Positions 11,618 to 38,319 of a stretch of DNA of 64,000 nt are shown here, in pieces. The notes beneath the pieces were generated by a model that saw nothing but the letters and a program-made list of their open reading frames with translations, was not told where the DNA came from and did no database searches. Position numbers and translations under genes: made by a program. Source of the stretch: Piscicola geometra (taxonomy: Eukaryota; Annelida; Clitellata; Hirudinida; Piscicolidae); contig OX030956.1 of assembly GCA_943735955.1 (NCBI GenBank), positions 12,208,894 through 12,272,893 on the forward strand. Direction: 5' to 3'. Numbering within the stretch: the first letter of the stretch is position 1; each line of letters opens with the position of its first letter.

Positions 11618-14600
11618 GGGGAACGGACAAAAAGCCTCTCGGAGAAAAAGCCTTCGGATAAAATACCTTCTACAAAAAGCCTCCCGGAAAAAAAACCTCT
11701 TGGAGAAAAAGCCTCTCGGAGAAAATGTCTCCTTGTTAATATTTTAGTATAAATAAAACGGACTTTTTATATAAAAAACGGATTTAGTCAAAATATTATA
11801 CAAATAAAATATTATTTTTATTAATTAATAAAATAAATACTATATATTCTTTATTTCATTAAAATATAAAAATAATATTTTACATTCATATAATTTCATA
11901 TTTATAAATTATGTACTAATTACTAAAGTTTAACTTATAGATAATTTTTTATCTTTATAAATCACAGCTTGAGAGACACAGGCCATGGAGGAAAATACAT
12001 TAGAAAAATGGGTGGTGGACAATAATAATGAAGTTAATATTTAACAAATGTTGAATAAAAAATAACATTAAACACATGGGTATTATTTTATTTAAAAAAT
12101 ATTTAAAAAAAACAACCAACTTTAAAAAATAATTTAATCACCCTTCATCTCACCCACATCACCATGATAATCATTGCCACAGAATCATTGTCTCTACCAA
12201 TACAGCATCTTCATCATCACAACATTATATATGATGGTGTTGTCATTATCTTCAAGGCACTGACCAGAGAGGACAAAAAGAAGCAGATAAAGGAAAGATA
12301 GTAGAACAATATAGTGGAGTGGATAAGGTTTGGGTTCTAGGATAAAAAGTCCTCCGGATAAAAAGTCCTCGGATAAAAAGTCCTCGGATAAAAAGTCCTC
12401 CGGATAAAAAGTCCTCCGGATAAAAAGTCCTCTGGATAATAAGTCCTCGGATAAAAAGTCCTCCGGATAAAAAGTCCTCCGGATAAAAAGTCCTCCAGAT
12501 AAAAAGTCCTCCGGATAAAAAGTCCTCCGGATAAAAAGTCCTCCGGATAAAAAGTCCTCCGGATAAAAATTTCCGGATAAAAAGTCTTCAGGATAAAAAT
12601 CTTCAAAAAATTTCTTTTCAAGGAAAAATACGTGATTAATACGTGATCCTTGAAACTTTAAGAATAAAATTTAATACTTTTATCTAATGTTTGCTATATT
12701 TTTTTCGTTCAATCTCGAAATAGCATTTGAATAAATTTGACTTGGCTGTTGTTGTTTCGTCACTTTAACTATAAAATTGTTTGCTGGTTCTTGATCGTGA
12801 TTATAAAAAGTCTTTAATGAAATAATCTTTAAAAAAGAATACGTGATCCTTAAAACTAAAAGATTGAAATTTAAAACTTCAATCTAATGTTTGCTCTATT
12901 TTTTTCTTTTAATCTGGAAATGAGATTTGAATAAATTTGAATTGGTTGTTGTTGATTCCTCACTTTAATCATTAAGTTTTCTGCTGGTTCTTGATGAGTA
13001 TTAAATATTAAATAAAATAAAACACATGTTTATTGTTTTACTTAGAAAATATTTAAAAAATAACCAACTTTAAAAAATAATTCAATCACCCTTCATCCCA
13101 CCCACATCACCATGATAATCATTGCCACAGAATCATTGTCTTTACCAATACAGGGGGAACGGACAAAAAGCCTCTCGGAGAAAAAGCCTTCGGATAAAAT
13201 ACCTTCTACAAAAAGCCTCCCGGAAAAAAAACCTCTTGGAGAAAAAGCCTCTCGGAGAAAATGTCTCCTTGTTAATATTTTAGTACAAATAAAACGGACT
13301 TTTTATATAAAAAAAGGATTTTTTTATAGATTCGTTTCACAATTTTTAAATAAATAAAACGGACTATATTTTTTTAAAATACATAACTAAAACGATTTAT
13401 CAAATACAATATAAATTATGGGTAAACGGATGAAAAGTCTTCAGGATAAAAAGTCTTCAGGATAAAAAGTCTTTAGGATAAAAAGTCTTCAGGATAAAAA
13501 GTCTTTAGGATAAAAAGTCTTCAAGATAAAAAGTCTTTAGGATAAAAAGTCTTCAGGATAAAAAGTCTTCAGGAAAAAAAGTCTTCAGGATAAAAAGTCT
13601 TCAGGATAAAAAGTCTTCAGGATAAAAAGTCTTCAGGACAAAAAGTCTTCAGGATAAAAAGTCTTCAGGATAAAAAGTCTTCAGGACAAAAAGTCTTCAG
13701 AATAAAAAGTTTTCAGGATAAAAAGTCTTCAGAAAAAAAATCTTTAATAAATTAATTTTTAAGGAAAAATAATCACGATAGAGAACCAGCAGAAAACCTA
13801 ATGATTAAAGTGAGGAATCAACAACAACCAAGTAAAATTTATTCAAGTGCTATTTCCAGATTGAAAAAAAATTGAGCAAACATTAGATGAAAGTATGAAA
13901 TTTCAATCTTTTAGTTTTAAGGATCACGTATTCTTCTCTAAACAATATTTCCTCATGGTTAAAGTGACGAAACAACAACAGCCAAGTTAAATTTATTCAA
14001 ATGCTATTTCGAGATTGAACGAAAAAAATATAGCAAAAATTAGATAAAAGTATCACATTTTATTCTTCAAGTTTTAAGGCTCACGTATTAATCACTTATT
14101 TTTCCTTAAAATTTAATTTTTTGAAGATTTTTTTTCTGAAAACTTTTTATCCTAAAGACTTTTTATCCTGGAGAATTTTTATTCTGAAGACTTTTTATCC
14201 TAAAGACTTTTTATCTTGAAGACTTTTATCCTGAAGACTTTTTATCCTGAAGACTTTTTATCTTGAAGACTTTTTATCCTGAAGACTTTTTATCCTGAAA
14301 AATTTTTATTCTGAAGATTTTTTATCCTGAAGACTTTTATCCTAAAGACTTTTTATTCTGAAGAATTTTTATTCTGAAGACTATTTATTCTGAATACTTT
14401 TTATCTTGAAGACTTTTTATCCTGAAGACTTTTTATCCTGAAGACTTTTTATCCTGAAAACTTATTATCCTGAAGAATTTTTATTCCGAAGACTTTTTAT
14501 TCTGAAGACTTTTTATTCTGAAGACTTTTTATTCTGAATACTTTTTATTTTGAAAACTTTTTATCCTGAAGATTTTTCTTCCTCAAGACTTTTTATCCCG

Positions 14601-15010
14601 AATAATTTTTATTCTGAAGACTTTTTATCCGTTTACCAATAATTTTTATTGTATTTGATTAATTAAAGTTCGTTTTAAGTATGTACTTTAAAAAAATATA
14701 GTCTGTTTTATTTATTTAAAAATGTGAAACGAATCTATTAAAAAAATAGTGTCTGTTAAAGTTATAATTATAGTTCATTTTAATTATGTAATTAAAAAAA
14801 AATATAGTTTGTTTTATTTATTTAAAATTGTGACACGAATTTATAAAAAAATCCTTTTTTTATATAAAAAGTCCGTTTTATGTATACTAAAATATTAACG
14901 AGGAGACTTTTTCTCCGAGAGGCTTTTTCTCCAGGAGGTTTTTTCTCCGGGAGGCTTTTTGTAGAAGGTATTTTATCCGAAGGCTTTTTCTCCGAGAGGC
15001 TTTTTATCCT
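11618..15010. mobile_element. foldback-type palindromic complex of 16-bp repeats
   Basis: A mosaic of inverted and direct blocks. Arrays of one 16-bp motif family (AAAAAGTCTTCAGGAT and variants such as AAAAAGCCTCTCGGAG) lie at 11624-11745, 12343-12605, 13148-13268 and 13421-13745 in one orientation, and at 14127-14637 and 14901-15008 in the opposite orientation. Between them are AT-rich blocks: 12620-12995 reappears as reverse complement at about 13745-14115, the block 12080-12204 is directly repeated at 13035-13155, and 13265-13420 is mirrored at 14640-14895. Array ends share GGTAAACGGA / GGGGAACGGACA. No transposase is encoded. The layout is that of Foldback-like elements, whose long inverted termini are built of short tandem repeats. 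Confidence 0.8.
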
Positions 15011-15017
15011 ACATTCA

Positions 15018-15450
15018 ACTTTATCATATGTAAATTTTTCCAGCCATGACACAGTATATATAGAACTACGCAGATAGAAAAAATAACTCCCGAGCTTTCA
15101 GAATTATCCAACCTTCATGGAAAGGATGCTGAAACTGTGCAAAGACAGCTCAAAATCACATCAACAAGTTTACGTGTGGATCAGTCTGATCTCATTGCAT
15201 GTATCGAACATCCCGAGTTGCACTATATGCTCGATGTTGCTCTGCCAGTTACTTCATAAGATGCAGAAAGAGCATTTTCTAAACTTCGGCTTATTAAAAT
15301 TCGTCTTAGGACGACTGTATATGCTCGTCGTTTTCAAAGCTTGTTTGAGAATATTTGCTACCAAAACAGCTACTGCACTTCTTCCAGTAAATGAAATAGT
15401 GAAAAGATTTTCTTACTGAGAACACATCTAAATTTAGTTTAAACTATATT
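15018..15450 (+). pseudogene. hAT transposase C-terminal fragment
   Basis: Homologous to the central part of the elements at 59.9-60.9 and 61.2-63.2 kb. Reading across one stop and frame changes gives the hAT dimerisation-domain signature (LHYMLDVA, LPVTS, DAERAFSKLRLIKI). Lacks terminal inverted repeats, so it is a truncated copy abutting the foldback complex. Confidence 0.75.
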
Positions 15451-15529
15451 AATGACACGTCTACTTCAGAATCTAGATGACAATAACGCCACATTAGTTA
15501 CAATTAAGATGCCGTTGATCCATCCATTT

Positions 15530-15856
15530 ATTCATTCATCCATCCATCCATCTATCCATCCATCCATCCATCCATCCATCCATCCATCCATCCATCCATC
15601 CATCCATCCATCCATCCATCCATCCATCTATCCATCCATCCATCCATCCATCCATCCATCCATCCATCCATCCATCCATCCATCCATCTATCCATCCATC
15701 CATCCATCCATCCATCCATCCATCCATCCATCCATCCATCCATCCATCCATCCATCCATCTATCCATCCATCCATCCATCCATCCATCCATCCATCCACC
15801 CACCCATCCATTCATCCATCCATCCATCCACCCATCCATCTATCCATCCATCTCTT
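15530..15856. repeat. (CATC)n tetranucleotide satellite
   Basis: About 80 units of CATC/CCAT with periodic CTAT variants. Open in several frames (IHPS repeats and their reverse), which are artefacts. Confidence 0.97.
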
Positions 15857-15929
15857 TCAAATTGTTCACACATGTGATGGGAAAGTTAAATGCATCTTTG
15901 GCAATGATCCAGAGGGTCGATTTATTAGA

Positions 15930-16218
<289 letters not shown>

Positions 16219-16286
16219 AAGATGATGACGATGATGATGATAACTGGTGGTGGTGGTGATGATGATTGTGGTGGGGATGATGATGT

Positions 16287-16327
16287 TCTGAAGACTTTTT
16301 AACCGGAAGACTTTTTATCCGTTTACC
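16287..16327. repeat. stub of the 16-bp foldback repeat
   Basis: Two reverse-orientation 16-bp units ending in ATCCGTTTACC, the same terminus as at 14637. It abuts MITE sequence at 16328. Confidence 0.8.
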
Positions 16328-16426
16328 GAATAATCGTTCCACGAAAACGAAAATAAAAACTTTAATTAATTCCAAAATAAACTGAAATGAAAACTATAAT
16401 TATTTTATGAAACGAAAATAACACTG
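16328..16426. mobile_element. partial CAGTGTTATTTTCGT-family MITE (one end only)
   Basis: Matches the terminal and subterminal portions of the elements at 35909-36582 and 40786-41516, ending in the inverted terminus AACGAAAATAACACTG. The left terminus is missing and replaced by foldback-repeat sequence. Confidence 0.85.
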
Positions 16427-16849
16427 ATCCACATGCGTTAAAAAAACAACTTCCCAATTCAAAAAACCCTCAGCGTCAACAAATTCAAACTTCAATGACA
16501 ACCCTCAATGAGAGTGCTGGAGGCAAATACAAAAATATGATCTGGTTATAGAGGTTTAAGCCTGCGACCAGAATCATCATAAGATATCCCAGATATATGA
16601 CAACTACCAAATAAAATGGAGTCAATTATATACAAATCTGGATGATGAAGTTTATTTTAAAATGTAATGTTAAAATGAGATTGAAAAATTTATTCAATAT
16701 TAAAGATTTTTTTTTGTATTTGATAGTTTATTTTATATTATATAATATATTTCATATAATTTTTTATTGAATAATTATTCATTTATTAAATAATTATTCA
16801 TTTATTGAATAATTATTCTTTTATTTAATAATTTATCATTTATTTAATA

Positions 16850-17612
16850 ATTGTTTAGTTATTTTATAACTTTTTATTTATTCTATAATTATCTCTTTAT
16901 TTTATAATTATCTATTTATTTCATAACTTTTTATTTATTTTATAATTATCTCTTTATTTTATAATTATCTATTTATTTCATAATTATCTATTTATTTCAT
17001 AACTTTTTATTTATTTTATAATTATCTATTTATTTTATAATTATCTATTTATTTTATAATTATCTATTTATTTTATAATTATCTATTTATATTATAATTA
17101 TCTATTTATTTTATAATTATCTATTTATTTTATAATTATCTATTTATTTTATAATTATCTATTTATTTTATAATTATCTATTTATTTTATAATTATCTAT
17201 TTATTTTATAATTATCTATTTATTTTATAATTATCTATTTATTTTATAATTATCTATTTATTTTATAATTATCTATTTATTTTATAATTATCTATTTATT
17301 TTATAATTATCTATTTATTTTATAATTATCTATTTGTTTTATAATTATCTATTTATTTTATAATTATCTATTTATTTTATAATTATCTATTTATTTTATA
17401 ATTATCTATTTATTTCATAATTATCTATTTATTTTATAGTTATCTATTTATTTTATAATTATCTATTTATTTTATAATTATCTATTTATTTTATAATTAT
17501 CTATTTATTTTATAATTATCTATTTATTTCATAATTATCTATTTATTTTATAGTTATCTATTTATTTTATAATTATCTATTTATTTTATAATTATCTATT
17601 TATTTTATATTT
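16850..17612. repeat. 19-bp AT-rich minisatellite (about 40 copies)
   Basis: Head-to-tail units of TTATAATTATCTATTTATT, preceded by more diverged units from about 16760. Very homogeneous in the centre, suggesting recent amplification. Confidence 0.95.
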
Positions 17613-18008
17613 GTTAAAATATTTTTTAGATATATTTTATAACTTATAAAATATAATTTACCATTTATTTTAACTTTAAAAAATTTTTTTTTATTTATTT
17701 TATAATTTTTTCATAGTTTTTCATTTATTTTAAAAATTATAGCTTTTCATTTTTTTCTTTATTTAATAAATAATAATTTATTTTTTTTATAGCAAAATAC
17801 CTATAAAAAATAAAGTCCGTTTTTAACTATTTTAAGGGGTGAATCGGTTATGGAGTGAATCGGTTAAGGGGTGAAACGGTTAATTACTGCTTCAGATTCT
17901 GTCAATAAAAGAAAAAGAATTTTTTATACTAATTTTTTTCTTTTAAAATAAAATTCATGATTTGTTTTTAAAAAATACTCTTTTTTACTTTTAATCTTTT
18001 TATTTATG
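17613..18008. other. AT-rich, no gene seen
   Basis: Low-complexity flank of the 19-bp array. Contains a small triplicated GTGAATCGGTTA-like motif at about 17836-17882. Confidence 0.4.
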
Positions 18009-18088
18009 AATTATAATATCATAACATCATTATGTTAATTTATTTTCATTTTAGCCTATAGCTTGTCCAGATATAAGATGAACACCTG
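18009..18088 (-). repeat. 77-bp repeat, copy 2 (inverted partner of 10108-10184)
   Basis: On the minus strand it reads GGTGTTCATCTTATATCTGG and so on, as at 10108. The flanks on both sides are unrelated to those of copy 1. Confidence 0.9.
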
Positions 18089-18701
18089 CCTTTGTTAAGT
18101 ATAAGAATGATTTAAAATTAAATTTTGTCTTTTCTTGTCAAATTTACTTTTCAATATATGTATAATATTTTGTAGCCCTTAATTTTATTTAACCTTTTAG
18201 ATTAAATCCTAGGTTAAGTCCTAAAAAAATTCAAAATATTCTCTTTTAAAATAATTATACAATTTTATAAATTCAGTTTAAAAATCTTTTTTTCTCATTA
18301 ATAATATTGATAGTAAAATATAGAAAATACAATACTTTAATAGTCGAATAATCTTTGAAACACTAAAATCCTCATAAACAAAAAAAATTAGCTTGAAAGA
18401 AAAGTTTACGAATTCAAGACAGCAATAGGTGTTCACTCCATGATTCAACGTGTTATTGGCATTTACCCAAACAAAAATAAACATATCTAAAGTATAAAGT
18501 TATGCATTTAAAATACGATTGAACAGACAACTTGGAATAAGTTATTTCATGTAACTACATACATAGACACTACATACATACTCTCCGGAACCGACTCTAT
18601 TTATTTGTTCATATTTAAACCCACTCCCAAGACCACTCCTCCACACACACACACAAACAAAAGGTCGCCTCCATCCAGTCCTTTTCTTACTGGCAGGCGC
18701 A

Positions 18702-24633
<5,932 letters not shown>

Positions 24634-24639
24634 GCTTCT

Positions 24640-25520
24640 AGCTCTTTGGTATTTGTGTGCGACAATGTGTACTTAGATGTTTTACCCAGTTTTATGTCGA
24701 TTTTTAGTCTCTTAGAAAATTTTTGGTCGTTTTTTATACTTTTTCTAATTAGTGGTTGTTGAATTTTGAATGAAGTGTTGTTTTAAAGATATTTCGATGG
24801 CAGTTTCAGGGGATATTGCAAGTGAATATTTTAAATTCCATTTTAGACTTCGATCATTGTGCCTTTTGCGTATGAGATCTTCTTGAATTTCAGAGTAAGC
24901 TTTCGCCACTGAAAAACTGAACAAATGTACGCCTGAATCAATAAGACATGCGACTTTCAACCTATTTCTCAATATGCCTTAACCACATTATATAGCATTT
25001 TAAATACATAAACGACTCATTTCCTACAATATGTCAAGTTCTGAAGGGGTCTCAGAATGGAATTAAGGCATTCTTATCATAATATATGCTTCTATCGATT
25101 TTTGAAGGGTGTGTCGTCTAAGACTTTCTGCATTTATTTTTTTGGCGGCTTTCTTTAAATTTTTTCTTTTGTCAATTGAAGCATTCCAGGATATTGTATA
25201 CTTCGACTGCAAAAGGTTGATTAAGATAGCTCTAAGAGCTGAATAATTCAAACGTGTTTCATACACCGGATATTTAACGATTAACGATTGGAAATAGAAA
25301 CTTTTGAAATTTATTATAAATTCTTTAAATGATCAAATACCAGAAAGACTAATTTCTAAATATTTCCACATTTTCAACTCAGCTAGATTTTTTTTTATTC
25401 ACAAAAATGTACACCCAAGATCTCAAAAAATGTGAAGCAAATACAAGATGAAAAAATAATACATTCATTTTCCTATTTCGAAACATTAAACTCAAAACTA
25501 AACGATCAATTACTTCAAAA
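24640..25520. other. intergenic, no gene recognised
   Basis: Lies between the ankyrin/death-domain start and the peptidase stop. Two minus-strand open frames of 67-75 codons exist but show no family signature. A minus-strand AATAAA at about 25393-25398 could be the polyadenylation signal of the peptidase gene. Confidence 0.45.
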
Positions 25521-25522
25521 AT

Positions 25523-27583
25523 TCAAACGATTTCTTCGAGTAGTGCGTCACTGAGTTTCTTGTAGGAGAGCTTTTCACCTAGCATGTTCTCAACCAGGAC
25601 TTCTGGTCGGATTTCCCCTCCATGCCTCAGCAGTTCCTCTCGCAGTTTTCCTCCCTCACTCTTGCTGAAGGGATCTTGGCGGAAGGATGCGTTCCAAATT
25701 TGTGAAGCGATCGCCTTCGAGACGAGGTAGGAATAGTACTTGGCTCCGTAGCCGACAAAGTGACCAAACCTCAGGTGCCAGGCGGTGTTGGGCACAGCGT
25801 CGTGGAAGAAGTACTTGCGATGCAGGTCTGCCACCACGTCTGAAGTGGACTTTTCGAAGGGGAGTGGTCCATGGAAGACCTGGTCAACGAGAGAGTAGAG
25901 CACTTGTAGGTGGGTTTCTGAGGCGTTGAAGAGTCGTTTGTCTCGTGAGAACTGGGCGGCCATTTCATCGGATATCACTTCGCCGGTGCTCCAGTGCCTC
26001 GCAAAGCTCTTGAGCACTCTGGCATCCAGTGCGAAGTACTCCATCAGCACCGATGGCACTTCGGCAAAGTCGGTAGAGCATCTGGTGCCTGTCACGTGTT
26101 GGTACCTCGTCCTGCCAAGCATCGAGTGCATCGCATGACCGAACTCGTGAAAGAGGTTTTCTAGGGAGTTGGGCGAGAGGAGGGACGGCACTGAACTGGT
26201 GGGAGAGGCGAGGTTCATGAGGAGGACCACAATGGGCTTCTGGTAGCTGCCGTCGTCCTTGAGACGGCCTCCTTGGATAGTGAAGTGACAGTCTTGGTTC
26301 GGCTTGGCAGCTCTTTCGAAAAAGTCGCAGTATATGTAGCCCAGAAGTCCTTCGGTAGCATGCTTAACTTCCAGCTTGAAGATGTCACTGCACCACAACT
26401 CACCAGGCTCCGTCTCAACCACCTCCAAACTGACGTCGAACAGGTTCTGGAAGAGGTTGTTCAAGCCCTCCATGCAGGCGCCCAGGGAGAGGTAGTTCGA
26501 CATTTCGAAAAGATTCACAGACGACCTGCTGCGCCTTGCCACATTGCCATAGTGCGTCACATCCCACGGCTGGATTGGACCTTTGTCTAAGGTTTGTGAC
26601 TTGAAAAAAGCCAACTTTTGCAGTTCATTTAGAGACTGGGGCTTTATCGAGTCGACGAGTGTTTCCAGGAACTCCATGACGTTGGAAGGGAATTTTAGGA
26701 GGGTTCCTTTGAGAGCTCGGTGGCTGAAAGTTTCGAAACCAGCCAGTTGCGCCATCTCACTACGACCCTCCAACAGCATGTCCAAGCGGTTTGCCTGCTG
26801 CTGGTCTGGGTGCAGGTAGATCTTGTAGCCAGCCTCTCTCACCAGAGGACTTGCGTTGTCTGAGTAGAGACCGTTGATTCTCAAATAGTCTCCCGTCCAA
26901 GAAAAGACGTTGTGAAGGAGTCTTGGCACTTGTTCTCTCGACACTTCGGAGGGCTTGTAACAGTTTTCCAAAAACAATGAACCAATCATTAAAATTCTCT
27001 GGTTCAAATCTACAAACCTATCTCTCTGAGCCTCATCTAAATGAATACCTGAGAGTTGGAAATCAAACAAGAAAAGATCAGTGACCCTCTTGTCAATCTC
27101 ATCCATGCTGTGAATATCCCCATTTGAGGCAGCTCTTTGGAGACAGTTGTAGATGTCTTGGTTGGTGTTGAGAGTTTCAACTAGTGAGCTCACCGCCATA
27201 CAGGCATCTTCAGCGCCTGCCCTGAACCTTTTGTCCACATGGGCCACCCTCACAAAGTCCGCCATGTCTGCCACACGACATAGCGAGTCTGACAAGTTGT
27301 CGAAAATGCGAACCAGCAAACGTTTTCTGTTGCCGTTACAAATCTCTTCTACGAGTTCTTCAGTTTCGTTTATTACATTTTCCTTGAGTAAGTAAAACCC
27401 ACTTTCGTCCGTGAGCTGAGGAATGTTGAAAAGACCCACATTTGATTTTCCAATATTTCTCAAAATTGACTTTTTAGGTTTTAAATTGAATGAGTTTGCC
27501 AAAGCAGACCAGTGATGAACATTGCTTTTGATGACTTTGAGTCGAAGGAACTTTGAAAATATTGGCGAAACCTTCATCTGCAT
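25523..27583 (-). CDS. MIPEP: mitochondrial intermediate peptidase (M3 family oligopeptidase), intronless
   Basis: Single uninterrupted frame of 686 codons, close to the usual length of the family (about 700). Zinc endopeptidase of the matrix that removes octapeptides from imported precursors after the processing peptidase. The HEFGH active-site motif lies near residue 490 within SLENLFHEFGHAMHSMLG, with the downstream zinc Glu in EVPSVLMEYFA. Other family landmarks are GLYSDN, CDFFERAAKPNQDCHFTIQG, the substrate-binding region YFFHDAVPNTAWHLRFGHFVGYGAKYYSYL, and the VENMLG end. The N-terminus is basic and hydroxylated (VSPIFSKFLRLKVIKSNVHHW), as expected of a mitochondrial presequence. The start is the first ATG of the frame. 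In this intron-rich window an intronless 2-kb gene is unusual. Confidence 0.93.
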   Translation of the reverse strand: MQMKVSPIFSKFLRLKVIKSNVHHWSALANSFNLKPKKSILRNIGKSNVGLFNIPQLTDESGFYLLKENVINETEELVEEICNGNRKRLLVRIFDNLSDSLCRVADMADFVRVAHVDKRFRAGAEDACMAVSSLVETLNTNQDIYNCLQRAASNGDIHSMDEIDKRVTDLFLFDFQLSGIHLDEAQRDRFVDLNQRILMIGSLFLENCYKPSEVSREQVPRLLHNVFSWTGDYLRINGLYSDNASPLVREAGYKIYLHPDQQQANRLDMLLEGRSEMAQLAGFETFSHRALKGTLLKFPSNVMEFLETLVDSIKPQSLNELQKLAFFKSQTLDKGPIQPWDVTHYGNVARRSRSSVNLFEMSNYLSLGACMEGLNNLFQNLFDVSLEVVETEPGELWCSDIFKLEVKHATEGLLGYIYCDFFERAAKPNQDCHFTIQGGRLKDDGSYQKPIVVLLMNLASPTSSVPSLLSPNSLENLFHEFGHAMHSMLGRTRYQHVTGTRCSTDFAEVPSVLMEYFALDARVLKSFARHWSTGEVISDEMAAQFSRDKRLFNASETHLQVLYSLVDQVFHGPLPFEKSTSDVVADLHRKYFFHDAVPNTAWHLRFGHFVGYGAKYYSYLVSKAIASQIWNASFRQDPFSKSEGGKLREELLRHGGEIRPEVLVENMLGEKLSYKKLSDALLEEIV

Positions 27584-27589
27584 TGTTGA

Positions 27590-29012
27590 CTCACTTTTTA
27601 ATTAAATTAGTATAAAATAATTTTCAACAAATTGAAATTTTTTAGATTATTTTCAAACTGACTAGCGAGTAGATCAAACCAAGACACTTTTTTTAAATGT
27701 TAAACTATAAATTATCGTTTGCAAAGATATACAATATTCTAAAAGGTAATTGAAATCTTCAAAAAAGTCATTTATAAAACCTTTTTTTAAAACATTTTTT
27801 ATGATGCTAAAATTTCAATAGCTATACGTATATATCTATTATATACTTTTAATAACTTTTTTGTAAAGCTTTATATACATGCTGTTCATTAAAACTTCTA
27901 AAATCCATCTCAGTCACTCAATATTTTTGCTTCAGCTCTTAGATATTTATTTAAGAGATTTGTTCTCATTTTAATGTTTATTTAGGACAATTCTATTTTA
28001 GTTGCACATAAAAATTCTTCATACATTTTAATAATAATCAAAACCAACAAACAGAAAATCTCAAAACTGGGCCTTTCGCTTTTATTTCAAAATGTTTCAA
28101 GCTATGTCGACTTTATATCTACTTTTTATGTCCACTTTTATATACTTTATGCATATGTAAGCAGTTCGTGAGAAAAGACATTATTTCCTTTTCATATTTC
28201 ACTACAATCGATGCAAAACTTTTAGTTATTAATAATTTCATTATTATAATATTTTATTCTTTAAAATTTCTAAAGCTCCATAAAACTGCTTACAAACTTT
28301 GTTTAGTTCAGCAGTTGAATGAATGCTACCTGTGTTGTCCCAAGATGCGCTCTATACAGAACCAACTCAAGCTTGGCGAAACTTTTCTAGATTGCTATCC
28401 GGACTAGTGAACACTTGGGAATCTATGAAGAACGGCGCGTATGTATATGATGAAGGTTGACGCCTGCTTTGAAGACCGTCACTTTGAATTGTTCGATTGT
28501 TAAGCGGAAAATTAAAGGTTTACGTCAAAAACGAAATTTTTAAATATTTGAATTTGTTGATGTTATTTTAGAAAATTGTTTATGATTTTTAGGAAAATAA
28601 AAACAAGTTTTTGTAGTTTTCAAAGTTTCTTAATTTTTTCATTAATAGTTTTATGATTTATAAAGTTTATTTAAACTCGTGATCTTCAAAGGTTTGTGAT
28701 TTATATCTTTAAAAGTAAATTATAGGATAATTATACTTAATTAGCACGGTAACGAGTCTAATAAGTAGAAATTGAGATTTATAAAAAGCATAAAAATTGT
28801 CAAATGAAAACATTTAAGTAGCACTAAATTCTTATTGATTCATTCAAGCATCCTTCAATGTTTATGGTGTCGTTAAGAACTTTATTGGCTCATTCAAACT
28901 TTCAATATGTTTCGCTAATTCATCAGAATCACAAAAGTTATTACAAGACCGTATGCTAAAAAGTAAAAGCATCCGATGAAATATGTATTTGAGTTTCTTG
29001 AAATACAGACGC
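27590..29012. other. intergenic, no firm gene
   Basis: AT-rich. A possible terminal exon on the plus strand follows TTTAGTTCAG at about 28311 (reads QLNECYLCCPKMRSIQNQLK, stop at 28405), but no family or partner exon was recognised. The promoter of the peptidase and the 5' untranslated region of the elongase must lie here. Confidence 0.4.
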
Positions 29013-29015
29013 AGC

Positions 29016-37789
<8,774 letters not shown>

Positions 37790-37811
<22 letters not shown>

Positions 37812-38032
37812 AAGATCGGTGGAATGAGGATTGATGGAATGAAAGATTGGTGGAGTGGAGGATTGGTGGAGTGGAGGATTGGTGGAGTGGAGGATTGGTG
37901 GAGTGGAGGATTGGTGGAATGAAGGATCGGTGGAGTGGAGGATTGGTGGAGTGGAGGATTGGTGGAGTGGAGGATTGGTGGAATGAAGGATTGGTGGAAT
38001 GAGGGATTGGTGGAATGGAGGATTGGTGGAGT
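37790..38032 (+). repeat. 16-17 bp minisatellite overlapping the ELOVL stop codon
   Basis: Repeated GGATTGGTGGAGTGGA / GGATTGGTGGAATGAA units, about 14 copies. The first unit (ATCGGTGGAATGA) contains the last codons and the TGA of the elongase, so the array is in the 3' untranslated region from the stop codon on. Confidence 0.9.
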
Positions 38033-38226
38033 GGTTCGACTGGATGATGAGAAAGTTTTTAAGGGGGTGCAAGTAGCAAAATCTGGAGTGGTTTGAGGGG
38101 TGGAGGAGACATGAAGAGAAGCAAATATCATAAGGAGGTTGTTGGAAACAGAAGAAAAAAAATTGCAGAAGCTGTGAATGAGAGGCTTTGGGATCTAATT
38201 GATCGGGTACTGTTTGCGGTTCAAAG

Positions 38227-38227
<1 letters not shown>

Positions 38228-38306
<79 letters not shown>

Positions 38307-38312
38307 GATGCT
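38228..38312. repeat. (GAT)n microsatellite
   Basis: Near-pure GAT triplets about 400 bp downstream of the elongase stop. Confidence 0.97.
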
Positions 38313-38319
38313 AATGCTC

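Noticed and set aside
12343..14637. Regular 16-bp repeats considered as a CRISPR-like array
   Set aside because: Units are contiguous with no spacers, diverged, inverted around a centre, and in an animal genome; it is a minisatellite-based foldback element.
25687..27395. Plus-strand frames opposite the peptidase
   Set aside because: Shadows of the 686-codon gene; no family similarity.
28311..28407. Possible terminal exon QLNECYLCCPKMRS
   Set aside because: Plausible acceptor and stop, but no recognisable family and no partner exon; not enough to call a gene.
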